Counted from the stretch's first letter, positions 9,083 through 18,041 are shown. The stretch is DNA of 64,000 nt from Chitinophaga rhizosphaerae (GCF_003958645.1 NZ_RXLO01000005.1:310001-374000), one strand, 5' to 3'. Numbers and translations: made by a program. Notes: a model not told the origin generated them from the sequence alone.

Positions 9083-9829
9083 TTAATGCGCCTCCACGAG
9101 CTGCGGCTGGTTGAGCCGGATCACCCTCAGCCATGCCAGTAAGCGGATCACCGGGTAAACCGGGTCCAGCTCATGCCAGCGAAAACCGAAGTTGATAGCG
9201 GAAGGGCGCTTATGATGATTATTATGATAAGATTCCCCCAACATGAACACATCAAGGTTGAAAAGGTTGCGGGATGTATTCTTCACCTTGAAATTATGAT
9301 AGCCGTATTTATGCGCGAACCAGTTGATGATGGCGCCGTGCACCGCTCCCATGGCAATTACCACGGGCAGCAACAGCCACAGCCAGGGCGAAGTGGCCCA
9401 TATCGCGAAAATGGTAATGTAAATCCCTACCCACATCAGGCGGCTCCAGGGGCTACCGGCCCAGCGGTCGAACGCCGGCCATTCCGGAAGGCCCTTCAGG
9501 AAACGCTCTTCCACGTCAGCCGATCCGCCGACGATATCGAGGTACACACGGCGGGTACGCCACATCATGGCAAACACGTTTGGCGAAAACTGCGGAGAGT
9601 GCGGGTCTTTTTCCGTATCCGTATACGCATGATGCATCCGGTGCATGATCGCGTAGGCGCGGGGGCTCATATAGGACGAACCTTGGGTCAGGTAAGAAAA
9701 TATATGGAAGAATTTTTCCCAGAAACGATTCATGCGGAATGCGCGATGGGAGGCATAGCGGTGTTGAAAAAACGTCTGCGAAAACAACGACAGATACCAA
9801 TGCAGCACGAAAAATAAGAAAATAAGCAT
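9083..9829 (-). CDS. Acyl-CoA / fatty-acid desaturase
   Basis: A membrane di-iron desaturase of 248 residues from the ATG at 9829 (the frame is open to 9895, but the extra 22 residues look non-family). The three histidine boxes are present: HRYASH (23-28), HRMHH (63-67) and HNNHH (202-206). Together they ligate the two irons that insert a double bond in fatty-acyl chains. Hydrophobic segments lie between the boxes. It is slightly shorter than many acyl-CoA desaturases but has all active-site elements. It presumably adjusts membrane fluidity, as may suit its RRM neighbour if that is cold-induced (inference). The genes are 31 bp apart in the same direction. Confidence 0.9.
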   Translation of the reverse strand: MLIFLFFVLHWYLSLFSQTFFQHRYASHRAFRMNRFWEKFFHIFSYLTQGSSYMSPRAYAIMHRMHHAYTDTEKDPHSPQFSPNVFAMMWRTRRVYLDIVGGSADVEERFLKGLPEWPAFDRWAGSPWSRLMWVGIYITIFAIWATSPWLWLLLPVVIAMGAVHGAIINWFAHKYGYHNFKVKNTSRNLFNLDVFMLGESYHNNHHKRPSAINFGFRWHELDPVYPVIRLLAWLRVIRLNQPQLVEAH

Positions 9830-10114
9830 TTTTGAACTTACTGTTTTAATAAGTAACTCGTGAAAAGCAGCAAATTCAAGAGATAAAACCGTCAAAAGAA
9901 GAGAGAGAACGCTAAGAGAAACGGTGATAAGAGAAGAATTCAGTGAATTTCTATCCGCATAAAGGTAGGTCTTTTTATGTTAAAAAAAGCACAAATGGGC
10001 TTTGTGGCGAAAATACCCCCTTTTTTGTCATAAGCACACCGCGACGGATATCAACAGGTTAGGCATCTTTGTTGTGTTGATTCCACATCCATTCACCTTA
10101 CAAAATCCAAAGTC

Positions 10115-10561
10115 ATGAACAAGCAAACACACCAGATCGACATCCAGGCGCCCCGCGAAAAAGTATGGGAAACGCTGTTCGGCGTTGAAACCTATCCGCA
10201 ATGGACCAAAGCCTTCAACGAAGACTCCCAGGTGAAAACCGACTGGAAAAAAGGCAGCCGCGCCCTGTTCACCGACGGTAACGGCGATGGCATGGTGTCC
10301 CGGATCGCGGAAAATATCCCCAACGAATTCATGTCTATCGAACACCTCGGGACCATCATGGGCGGTGTGGAAGACACTACGAGCCCCGAAGTTCAGCAAT
10401 GGAACGGCGCGCATGAAAATTACCGGCTCCAGGACATTGAGGGCGGCACGCGCCTGCTCATCGAAATGGACATCGATGATAAAAGCGAATACGCTGAAAT
10501 GTTCGCCGGCATGTGGCCCAAGGCGCTGGCCGCGGTGAAGGAAATTTCCGAAAAGAACTGA
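10115..10561 (+). CDS. SRPBCC-domain protein (AHSA1/polyketide-cyclase-like)
   Basis: 148 residues forming one START-like helix-grip domain: N-terminal THQIDIQAPREKVWETLFGVE, typical of activator-of-Hsp90-ATPase-like and polyketide cyclase-like proteins, then the W-x-E/C-terminal helix (MWPKALAAVKEIS). These bind a hydrophobic ligand; few have a known role. Expressed alone, with a 7/8 match to the Bacteroidota -7 box (CATCTTTG, 10064-10071) upstream. The preceding ~285 bp (9830-10114) is AT-rich and holds no other gene. Confidence 0.85.
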   Translation: MNKQTHQIDIQAPREKVWETLFGVETYPQWTKAFNEDSQVKTDWKKGSRALFTDGNGDGMVSRIAENIPNEFMSIEHLGTIMGGVEDTTSPEVQQWNGAHENYRLQDIEGGTRLLIEMDIDDKSEYAEMFAGMWPKALAAVKEISEKN

Positions 10562-10577
10562 TCTGCATACTATTTAA

Positions 10578-10619
10578 ACTCAAATCCCGCAAATTGAGCG
10601 ATCAAATCGCGATTTGAGT
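10578..10619. repeat. Inverted repeat with inner 14-bp palindrome before serine hydrolase
   Basis: Arms ACTCAAATC (10578-10586) and GATTTGAGT (10611-10619). The right arm also overlaps a perfect palindrome CAAATCG/CGATTTG (10603-10616). No T run follows, so an operator is as likely as a terminator. It lies 53 bp before the serine hydrolase ATG. Confidence 0.45.
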
Positions 10620-10671
10620 AGTTATTCATGCGGTGGATACGGATGTTTGCGTCAAAAAAAAGATCGACCAC

Positions 10672-11829
10672 ATGTTCCGCAGATCCATCCTTCCTATTCA
10701 ACTGCTGCTGACCGTCGCCCTCGCAGCGGCGGGGCAGCAGTCTGCCAACGACCGGGTTTCCCGCCTGGGAGATTCCGCATTCCTGACCTCCTTCCGCCAA
10801 AAAATCGAACAGTACAGAAAGCGCTACCACATCCCGGGCCTTAGCGTAGGCATTGTGGCCAATGGGCGGCTTGCCTGGAGCCAGGGCTTTGGCTTCGCCG
10901 ATATCGGTAACGGCATTGTGCCGGACGAGCACACCAATTACCAGGTGGCGTCCGTGACGAAGACTTTCGGCGCGGTGATCCTCATGCAGCTGGTGTATGA
11001 AGGCAAACTGTCTATCAACGATCCCATCAATAAATATGGCATTCAGCTCGGCGCGCGCTGGGGCAGCGATCCCCGCATCAAACTGAAGCACTTGCTCACC
11101 CATACCGCAGCAGGCAATGATTTCAACGGCTTCAGGCCCGGGCGGAAATTCATCTACAACGGCGGCTGGTACAACCAGTTGCGACGGCCAATTGAGCAAG
11201 CGTCCGGCCAAACGTTCGCGGAACTGATCATGGAAAGGATCGTACGGCCCCTGGGCATGTCACAAACAGCCCCGAGCCCCGACGATCCGGCCAGTTTCCG
11301 GCTGACGGGGTTCGATAGCACGGCTTTCGCCGGTACGATGGCGCTTCCGTACGACTGGAACAAAAAGGAGCGCAAACTGGAAAGGGTGAAAAACTTCCAT
11401 TACGGATTCGGCCCGGCGGCGGGTTTGGTGAGCAACGTGGCCGATCTCGCGAAATATGCCGTGGCGATAGACGAACGGCAGTTCCTCACCCCGGCGCAGT
11501 GGGATACGATGTGGACGCCGTTCGTGACCCCTAAAGGCAGGTCCATCCAGTACGGGCAAGGCTGGTTTACAACAAAATACAAAGGGGAAAAAGTAGTGTG
11601 GCACACCGGTTGGTGGTACGGGTATTCGGCCCTGTTCCTCATGGTGCCCCGCCGCAAGCTCACTTTCATCGTTCTCGGCAATTCGCAGGATGTTTCCCGT
11701 CCGTTTTACCACATCGTACAACCCGCTACATTCCTCCCGGCCAGGCGCGCTCCTTTCAGGAAGAACCTGGTGAACAGGGTGGAAGCCTCCGATTTCGCGC
11801 GGGCATTCCTGGAAAGTTTTGTGGATTAA
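10672..11829 (+). CDS. Exported serine hydrolase (class C beta-lactamase-like)
   Basis: 385 residues from the ATG at 10672, giving a signal peptide (MFRRSILPIQLLLTVALAAAG); the frame also opens 13 codons earlier. It belongs to the beta-lactamase/DD-peptidase-like (PF00144) fold. The nucleophile Ser94 and Lys97 are in SVTK, and the C-terminal KTG-equivalent is HTG in VWHTGWWYG. The middle Y-x-N motif reads Y162-N-G-G-W-Y rather than YSN, so the asparagine is displaced. Members are periplasmic or surface esterases, peptidases or amidases, and resistance cannot be inferred. The stop shares TTAA with the convergent HD remnant. Confidence 0.9.
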   Translation: MFRRSILPIQLLLTVALAAAGQQSANDRVSRLGDSAFLTSFRQKIEQYRKRYHIPGLSVGIVANGRLAWSQGFGFADIGNGIVPDEHTNYQVASVTKTFGAVILMQLVYEGKLSINDPINKYGIQLGARWGSDPRIKLKHLLTHTAAGNDFNGFRPGRKFIYNGGWYNQLRRPIEQASGQTFAELIMERIVRPLGMSQTAPSPDDPASFRLTGFDSTAFAGTMALPYDWNKKERKLERVKNFHYGFGPAAGLVSNVADLAKYAVAIDERQFLTPAQWDTMWTPFVTPKGRSIQYGQGWFTTKYKGEKVVWHTGWWYGYSALFLMVPRRKLTFIVLGNSQDVSRPFYHIVQPATFLPARRAPFRKNLVNRVEASDFARAFLESFVD

Positions 11830-12176
11830 CGCCTTTGGGACAATGCGTGCAGCTCTTCGGCGATGACGGATTCCGCGCGCTTTTTGAGCTCGGCGTTGCC
11901 TTTGTCCATCAGGTTGAGCAATTGCCTGCATTCCTGGAGGAAAACGGGGGCGAAGTCGGAGTCGTGGCCGGAGATCCCGATGCAGTTGTCGAGGATATCG
12001 GCGTATTTGATCGTTTGCGCTTCCGGGCTGTTCCCGGCGATGCGCTTCGCTTCGGCGGCCTTGCGCTTGCGGCGGTTCCAGGTGGGGTAGGTTTGTTTGG
12101 TGTACACGTCCGTCAGTTCCACCACCAGCTGCAGCGTGCGCCCGGCTTCGCGTGGTCCATAATATACTGTCAGCAA
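11826..12176 (-). pseudogene. N-terminally truncated HD-domain phosphohydrolase remnant
   Basis: 116 codons from a TTG. The segment TLQLVVELTDVYTK to TIKYADILDN, with NRRKRKAAEAKRI between, matches the C-terminal half of Bacteroidota HD-domain (guanosine polyphosphate hydrolase-like) proteins of ~190-200 residues as I know them. The N-terminal half with the H...HD...D metal ligands is absent, so catalysis should be lost. The frame starts inside the T run of a compact minus-strand terminator (12175-12195), which would block transcription into it. This fits a relic left by rearrangement, although expression of the fragment cannot be excluded. Confidence 0.7.
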
Positions 12177-12195
12177 AAAAAATGCCGCAAGCGGC
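12175..12195 (-). terminator. Compact terminator facing the HD remnant
   Basis: Read on the minus strand: GCCGC, TT, GCGGC, then A and eight T. A short, GC-perfect hairpin with a U tract. It sits immediately 5' of the truncated HD gene and has no minus-strand gene upstream that it could serve today. Confidence 0.65.
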
Positions 12196-12244
12196 GTGGA
12201 AGATTTTGTGTATTTTGAAGGGAACCCTTTAAATAACAGTGAAT

Positions 12245-13189
12245 ATGTCTATCTCCCGTCGCGAATTCATGCGGAACGGCCTGGGCAGCGCCGCATTGCT
12301 GGGCATCCCCGCAGGATCGGCCATAGCGGCCGCCACGAGCCCCGCTGCTCCCGTAAATCCCTTCAAACTGGCGATTTCCACCTACTCTTACTGGCATTTC
12401 AAAACACCGAAAGTGCCCATCGAAAAAGTGATCGACGAAGCCGCCGCGCTCGATGTGGAAGGGGTAGACATCCTTCACCGTCAAATGGAAAGTGAAGATA
12501 ATGCTTACCTGCAGCAACTGAAACGCCATGCTTTCCGGAACGGGGTGGACCTGGTGTCGCTGTCCATTCACCAGGACTTTGTGTCGCCAGACGCCGCGGA
12601 ACGCAGGAAAGACATCGATCATACCATCAAATGCATCGAGCTGGCCTATAAAATGGGCGTGCCCTGCATCCGCCTGAACTCCGGGCGCTGGGGCACCATC
12701 AAATCTTTCGACGATCTCATGGCCGCCCGCGGCGTGGAGCCCGCCATTCCGGGATATACCGAAGACGATGCGTTCAAATGGTGCATCGATAGCATCCACC
12801 AGTGCCTCGACAAAGCCGCCGAATGCGGCGTGATGCTGGCGATCGAGAACCATTGGGGCCTTACATCGTCTCCCGAAGGACTGTTGCGTATCCGTAAAGC
12901 CATCGATTCGCCGTGGATGGGATTGCTCCTCGATACTGGCAATTTCCTTGAGAACCCGTACGATAAACTGAAGATGGTGGCGCCTTACGCCGATTTCGTA
13001 CAGGCCAAAACCTATTATGGCGGCGGCGAATGGTACACGCTCGACCTCGATTACCCCCGCATCGTCCGCATCTTCCGCGAAGCGAATTACAAAGGCTATA
13101 TTTCCATCGAATTTGAAGGCAAGGAAGCTGCTGAAACAGGTGTCCGCAAGAGCGTGGATATGCTCCGCAAAGCCATGGCGCAGCCTTAA
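12245..13189 (+). CDS. Tat-exported sugar phosphate isomerase/epimerase-family protein
   Basis: 314 residues from the ATG at 12245. The N-terminus SRREFMRNGLGSAALLGIPAG is a twin-arginine signal, so the folded enzyme is sent to the periplasm. The rest is an AP-endonuclease-2-type TIM barrel with metal-ligand positions visible as the acidic residue in AIENHWG, the aspartate in LLLDTGNF and the final glutamate in ISIEFEG. Related enzymes isomerise sugars or cleave 3-keto-glycosides by beta-elimination; which applies here is not determined. The stop codon shares TTAA with the convergent XRE gene. Confidence 0.88.
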   Translation: MSISRREFMRNGLGSAALLGIPAGSAIAAATSPAAPVNPFKLAISTYSYWHFKTPKVPIEKVIDEAAALDVEGVDILHRQMESEDNAYLQQLKRHAFRNGVDLVSLSIHQDFVSPDAAERRKDIDHTIKCIELAYKMGVPCIRLNSGRWGTIKSFDDLMAARGVEPAIPGYTEDDAFKWCIDSIHQCLDKAAECGVMLAIENHWGLTSSPEGLLRIRKAIDSPWMGLLLDTGNFLENPYDKLKMVAPYADFVQAKTYYGGGEWYTLDLDYPRIVRIFREANYKGYISIEFEGKEAAETGVRKSVDMLRKAMAQP

Positions 13190-13410
13190 CCCTTTTTATC
13201 CGGCCGGTCGGGGATGTACTCGAGTATGTCGCCCGGCTGGCATTCCAGGATGTCGCAGATCATTTCCAAAGAAGAGAACCGGATGGCTTTCGCCTTTCCG
13301 GTTTTTAGAATGGACAGATTGGAGAGGGTAATGCCCATCCGGTCCGACAATTCCGTCAGCTGCATTTTACGTTTGGCGAGCATGACGTCGAGATTGACTA
13401 TGATAGGCAT
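13186..13410 (-). CDS. Small XRE-family (YozG-like) transcriptional regulator
   Basis: A 74-residue Cro/C1-type helix-turn-helix protein: LAKRKMQLTELSDRMGITLSNLSILKTGKAKAIRFSSLEMICDILECQPGDILEY covers the whole five-helix domain. It begins 2 bp after the DUF2975 stop and is co-transcribed with it. DUF2975 membrane protein plus small XRE regulator is a conserved pair in Bacteroidota and Firmicutes; its physiological output is unknown. The regulator probably controls its own operon. Confidence 0.9.
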   Translation of the reverse strand: MPIIVNLDVMLAKRKMQLTELSDRMGITLSNLSILKTGKAKAIRFSSLEMICDILECQPGDILEYIPDRPDKKG

Positions 13411-13412
13411 AC

Positions 13413-14042
13413 TTAGATCGTTAACTGGTTTTCCTGATAAATTTCCACACCGCGTTTATACACAACGGCCAGCGCCAGCAATAACAGGCCCATCCAGAAA
13501 CTGTTCCCCACTTCCACCAGCTGTTGGAAATACGGTGTGAAATAAGGGTTCGTCATCCTGTTGAATATAAAATACCCGATCAGCCGCGCCGCGTCTGCCG
13601 CGATGAGCAGCAGCCCGATATTGCGGATGCGTTTGGCGTTGATGGCGCGGAAAGGCTCCGTGGCCGTAGTGTCCGCGAAAATCTTCCGCAGCCATCCCAT
13701 GCCCGTGACCACGGCTATGGCGCCGAGGAGCGTAATGATGAAACTGTAAATGCCCAGCGGGGAACGGGCGGTAGTGCGCAGTGTATACAAATCCTGTTTC
13801 TTCTCCAGCGCGGCGTTTTTTAATTCCCCATAGATGAGCTGCGGAGGCAGCGTGTCTTTGGGAGGAAACGCTTTTACGTCGAAATTGACGGTCAATTGCC
13901 GGGTGGTATCCGTCAGTTCGGAACTGCCCATTATAAACGCCATGGATTTTAAGATCACGACAAGCAACGCCAGCAGCGCCACCACATAATAGACGACATT
14001 GACAACTGCCCTGACAGCGGTAAAAGTTCTTTGTCCTTGCAT
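13413..14042 (-). CDS. DUF2975 membrane protein
   Basis: 209 residues with four hydrophobic segments (residues ~12-36, ~103-125, ~143-165 and ~180-198) in the DUF2975 pattern, with a ~60-residue extracytoplasmic part between the first two. Function is unknown for the family. First gene of an operon with the XRE regulator, under a consensus Bacteroidota promoter. Confidence 0.85.
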   Translation of the reverse strand: MQGQRTFTAVRAVVNVVYYVVALLALLVVILKSMAFIMGSSELTDTTRQLTVNFDVKAFPPKDTLPPQLIYGELKNAALEKKQDLYTLRTTARSPLGIYSFIITLLGAIAVVTGMGWLRKIFADTTATEPFRAINAKRIRNIGLLLIAADAARLIGYFIFNRMTNPYFTPYFQQLVEVGNSFWMGLLLLALAVVYKRGVEIYQENQLTI

Positions 14043-14064
14043 CGGGAATACTTTTTTGTTAGGA

Positions 14065-14095
14065 CAAAAGTAGCGCGTGTTTTTCGAAATTCAAA
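14065..14095 (-). promoter_or_regulatory. Consensus Bacteroidota promoter of the DUF2975-XRE operon
   Basis: On the minus strand, -33 TTTG (14095-14092), a 19-bp spacer, and -7 TACTTTTG (14072-14065), an exact fit to TTTG/N19/TAnnTTTG. It is 23 bp upstream of the DUF2975 ATG. Confidence 0.8.
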
Positions 14096-14139
14096 ATAAA
14101 TTTATCGAAAAACAATAAATAATAGTTGATAAAGGATGA

Positions 14140-14913
14140 TTATTCCGCTGCGATGCCGCGTTGTTGCTGTACGTATTGGCTGGGGGAAACGCCAAATTGT
14201 TTGATGAAATTCTTGCCGAAATGGGTTTGCGATTTGAACCCCGTCATCATGGCCACTTCATAAATCCGGAGGTTGCGGGAGGCGAGGAGCTCCGCGGCTT
14301 TCTTGAGGCGGGAAACGTTGATGAGCTCGTGGGGCGTGAGGTCGGAAATCGCCTTGATCTTGCGGTAGAGGCTCACGCGGCTCATGTTCACGTGGCGGGA
14401 GAGGTGCTCTACGTCCAGCTCCGTGTTTTCCAGCTCCTGCAAAATGAACTGGTGGATGGAATGGAGGAACGCCGCGTCTTCGCTCGTATGCGCCATCGCC
14501 TGGATGGGCGCCTGCGGCGTACTGGCGAAGTACTGGCGGATTTTATTGCGGTTGCTGAGCAGGTTGGCGATCTGTACCTTGAGGAAAGCCGTGGAAAAGG
14601 GTTTTTCGATATACGCATCCGCCCCCGTTTCCAGCCCTTCGATCTTGGACCGGAGGGTATTTTTCGCGGTGAGGAGGATGACGGGGATATGGCTGATGGC
14701 GAACGTCGTCTTGATGGTTTTACACAGCTCGAAGCCGTCCATGACCGGCATCATGACGTCGGAAATGACGAGGTCCACGTTTTCCTGGTGCAGCAGCGTC
14801 ACGGCGTCGCGGCCGTTTTCGGTGCGGATGACCTGGTATTCGGGTTGAAGGATGGAGGACACGAAATCCAGGATTTCTTCGTTATCGTCTGCCAGCAGTA
14901 TAACAGGTTGCAT
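14140..14913 (-). CDS. Receiver-AraC response regulator of PUL1
   Basis: 257 residues: CheY-like receiver (1-120; D9-D10 pair, phospho-acceptor D52 in VISDVMMP, K in EKPF) followed by an AraC-type double helix-turn-helix (~150-250; MSRVSLYRKIKAISDLTPHELIN and GFKSQTHFGKNFIKQFGVSP). In most Bacteroidota these two domains are the C-terminus of a hybrid two-component sensor. Here they form a separate gene starting 5 bp after the stop of the sensor kinase. It presumably activates the divergent SusC operon at 18371 via sites in the 18042-18370 gap. Confidence 0.92.
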   Translation of the reverse strand: MQPVILLADDNEEILDFVSSILQPEYQVIRTENGRDAVTLLHQENVDLVISDVMMPVMDGFELCKTIKTTFAISHIPVILLTAKNTLRSKIEGLETGADAYIEKPFSTAFLKVQIANLLSNRNKIRQYFASTPQAPIQAMAHTSEDAAFLHSIHQFILQELENTELDVEHLSRHVNMSRVSLYRKIKAISDLTPHELINVSRLKKAAELLASRNLRIYEVAMMTGFKSQTHFGKNFIKQFGVSPSQYVQQQRGIAAE

Positions 14914-14918
14914 AGGTG

Positions 14919-17900
14919 TTAATTTACCATGTTGACGGACGCTCCTTCGGGGATGGTCCAGATGAATATATTGAGGCCGCTTTCGGCGGTAACGTTCAAT
15001 TCTCCCTTGTGCAGCGCCGTCAGCGACCGGCAGATGCTCAGCCCGATGCCGGTGCCTTTCTGTTTTTCGTTTTCCCGCAGGCGCACGAAAGGCGCGAAAA
15101 TGCGCTCGCGCATGTCTTCGGGGATGAGCGGGCCGTCGTTGGCCACGGTCAGGCGCACCTGTCCGCCGGCGGTTTCCAGCCTGGCTTCCACCTTGGTTTG
15201 CCCGTATTTGATGGCGTTGCTGAAGAGGTTGCTGAATATCTTGTTGACGCTTTCCTCGTCGGCCCAGGCTTTCAGTTCGTTTTCCGGTAACGTCACATGG
15301 AACTGGAGTTTGCGTTGCTGTGCGGGAAGGCGGAAATTATCGTACGTATCCTGCAGGATCTTCCGTACATCCAGCAGCTCGAAATCCAGCCGGAACCCCG
15401 AAGCTTCGGTCTGCCGGAAATCCAGCAGCTGGTTCGTGAGCTGGACGAGCCGGTTCGTGTTCCGTTCCATAATGGCCAGGTGGTGCTTGTTTTCGGCCAG
15501 TGCGCCGGGGTGCTCCATGATTTCTTCCAGCGGCCCTTTGATGAGTGTGAGCGGCGTATTGATCTCGTGGGCCACGTTGGTGAGGAAGTCCACCTTCGCC
15601 TGGTACAGTTCCTTTTCCTTTTTCAGTTGCAACGCTTCCATCCGCCGCTTCTGCTTTAATGTTTGCTGCCGGTGGTACCGCGCAATGGCGTAATAACCCG
15701 TGGAAACGAGCGCCAGGGCGTACAACAGGTATGCCCACGACGTGGCCCAGAACGGCGGCGTGATCTCGATCTGGAGCATCGCGGCGCCGGGGCGCCGCTT
15801 CCCGTTCGCGTCCGTTGTGGTCACGTAAAAGGTATAATGTCCAGGTTTGAGGTCGGTGAAATACACGGTACGGTTGTTTTTCAGCCATATCCAGTCGTTG
15901 TCCAACCCCTCCATCCGGTACGCATACGAAATAAGGTCGGGCGCCGTGAAGCTGAGCGCGGCGAAGGCGATGTTGAAATTCGCCTTGTCGTACGGCAGCG
16001 TGATTTTCTTCGAGTAGTGGATGTTCCGCTTTTCTTCGGGGCCCATGGTCATATTGCGCACGTCCATCCCTGTAATGTACACCGGCGCGGCGGAAGTGTC
16101 GGGCAGGAATTTGTCGGGATTGAAGCGGATCATGCCTTTCACGGAACCGATGTACATGTTGCCGTCTCTATCCTGGTAACCGGAATTGTAATTGAACTGG
16201 TTGTTGAGGAGGCCGTGGCTCGTGGTAAAAATCTTCACCGTGCCGGATTCCGGCTCCAGCTGCACGAGCCCCCGCGATGTGGTGGCCCATATCCTGCCTT
16301 GCCGATCTTCCAGCAACCGGAAAATGTAATCGCTGGGAAGCCCTTCGGCCATGGTGTAATGCCGCCAGCGGCCGTTGCCGTCCAGCCGCGAAATCCCCCG
16401 ACCTTCCGTTCCCGCCCAAATCCGCTGCGACCGGTCGATCAAAATGGTGTTGACGTTATTTCCCGCCAGTGAAAACGAATCTTTCGGGTCATGATGATAT
16501 TGGCCATGCTCGCCGGTCCGCTTGCGGTACCATTGCACGCCGTTGTCTGAAGTGGCCATCCACAGCGTTCCGTCTGCCGATTCTGCGATGCTGCGCTGGC
16601 TGGCGATGGGCACCTCTTCCACTTTCCGGAAACGCCCTGCCACGGAATCATATCGCGCCAGTTCGCGGCCGGTGCCAACGAGCATATTGCCGTCGCGCGT
16701 GCGGTAGAAATACAATATGAAGTTGCTGGAAAACGATTCGGGGCCGGCGGCGAAATGGGCGACCGTGTTGCCGGTCCGGATGTCCATCACATCCACGCCG
16801 TTGTCTAAAGTCCCGATCCAGAGGCGGTTACCGTCTGCGTACAATCCGTGGATATTGGTGTGGGAAAGGGCTTTGCTGCCGTTGTTGCGGGGCGTGTACT
16901 GCCGGATGCGGCCGGTTTTCACATCCACGCGGTTCACACCGTTGTCTTCCGTTCCCGCCCAGATATTCCCGTACATGTCTTCGCAGATTTCACGGACGGC
17001 ATTGCCGCTAAGGGTATGCGCGGTATTGTCTGGCCAGTATTTTTCGAAATAGGTGTACTGTTTGGGATAGTAATTGATGCCCCCGAAATAGCTACCCGCC
17101 CACATGCCGCCTTCCCGGTCTTTGTGGAGGCAGTAAATGGCGTTGTCGGTGAGACTATACGGATTATTATACTGTTTGCGGAGATTGACGCAATGTTTGG
17201 TAGTTACGTTGAAGATGTAAATCCCTGATTCCGTGGCGATCCAGTAATCATCTCCGCTATGATGGGCGATGTACCGCACATAGACGCCCACGTCGCCGTC
17301 CGACCGGGTGATGATATCTTCATATGTGTTTTTCGCGGGATCGAGGAGTTTGAGGCCCTGGTTGGCCGTGCCTGCCAGCAGTCGCCCGTCTGGCAACGCA
17401 TACAGATGTGTGATGAGGCGGGTGTGGGGTTTGGGGGAATGATGCCAGACGTCCCACCGGCCCAGGGAATCGCCGAACAAACGGATGTCTCCGCCCGGTG
17501 TGGCGAACCATACTTTACCGTTTTGGGCGATATGGATGTTGCTGACGGAAGATGGAACGCCGCTCCCGGTAACGGGCGTGCAGCTATTCTTATGGGGGTC
17601 GTATCGATATGGGCGCCCCCAGCTCACGAACCAGAGATTTCCCTGCCGGTCTGTCCGTAGGGCAGTCGCATCCTGGCCCGGGGGAGACGGCACCCGTTCG
17701 AAGTTTTCCGTGGCCGCGAGGTAGCGGTACAGGCCGTTGCCGGCGCCGGCGTATAACTGGCCGTTATCGTCTACACATAAAGAGAAAATGAAATTGTCGC
17801 CGATGGCCGTGCTGTCTCCCGCCTTTTCACGGAACACGCGGAACTCGCGCCCGTCGAACCGGTTGAGCCCGTCTTTGGTGCCCGCCCAGATGAATCCCTG

Positions 17901-18041
17901 CTTGTCCTGCACCACGCAGAACACGGTGTTGTGGGACAGGCCGTCTTCCACCTGGTAATCCCTGAAATAGAATTGCTGCGCCGCTACGGGGGTAGCGAAG
18001 GAAAGACATAGCAAAGTCAGTATGGGAACGATCGGCTGCAA
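14919..18041 (-). CDS. Propeller-type sensor histidine kinase (split hybrid two-component system)
   Basis: 1040 residues. A signal peptide or anchor is followed by a ~700-residue periplasmic two-bladed-propeller region with many Reg_prop repeats (GFIWAGTKDGLNRFDG type), a Y_Y_Y domain (~715-775), one transmembrane helix (~785-805), HisKA with His825 in NVAHEINTPLTLIKG, and HATPase (G box GTGIGLSICRSL). It has the architecture of a hybrid two-component system but stops after HATPase; receiver and AraC domains are in the next gene. Such sensors bind an oligosaccharide in the periplasm and switch on the adjacent PUL. It diverges from susC. Regulation is probably autoregulatory through the shared intergenic region. 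Confidence 0.93.
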   Translation of the reverse strand: MQPIVPILTLLCLSFATPVAAQQFYFRDYQVEDGLSHNTVFCVVQDKQGFIWAGTKDGLNRFDGREFRVFREKAGDSTAIGDNFIFSLCVDDNGQLYAGAGNGLYRYLAATENFERVPSPPGQDATALRTDRQGNLWFVSWGRPYRYDPHKNSCTPVTGSGVPSSVSNIHIAQNGKVWFATPGGDIRLFGDSLGRWDVWHHSPKPHTRLITHLYALPDGRLLAGTANQGLKLLDPAKNTYEDIITRSDGDVGVYVRYIAHHSGDDYWIATESGIYIFNVTTKHCVNLRKQYNNPYSLTDNAIYCLHKDREGGMWAGSYFGGINYYPKQYTYFEKYWPDNTAHTLSGNAVREICEDMYGNIWAGTEDNGVNRVDVKTGRIRQYTPRNNGSKALSHTNIHGLYADGNRLWIGTLDNGVDVMDIRTGNTVAHFAAGPESFSSNFILYFYRTRDGNMLVGTGRELARYDSVAGRFRKVEEVPIASQRSIAESADGTLWMATSDNGVQWYRKRTGEHGQYHHDPKDSFSLAGNNVNTILIDRSQRIWAGTEGRGISRLDGNGRWRHYTMAEGLPSDYIFRLLEDRQGRIWATTSRGLVQLEPESGTVKIFTTSHGLLNNQFNYNSGYQDRDGNMYIGSVKGMIRFNPDKFLPDTSAAPVYITGMDVRNMTMGPEEKRNIHYSKKITLPYDKANFNIAFAALSFTAPDLISYAYRMEGLDNDWIWLKNNRTVYFTDLKPGHYTFYVTTTDANGKRRPGAAMLQIEITPPFWATSWAYLLYALALVSTGYYAIARYHRQQTLKQKRRMEALQLKKEKELYQAKVDFLTNVAHEINTPLTLIKGPLEEIMEHPGALAENKHHLAIMERNTNRLVQLTNQLLDFRQTEASGFRLDFELLDVRKILQDTYDNFRLPAQQRKLQFHVTLPENELKAWADEESVNKIFSNLFSNAIKYGQTKVEARLETAGGQVRLTVANDGPLIPEDMRERIFAPFVRLRENEKQKGTGIGLSICRSLTALHKGELNVTAESGLNIFIWTIPEGASVNMVN

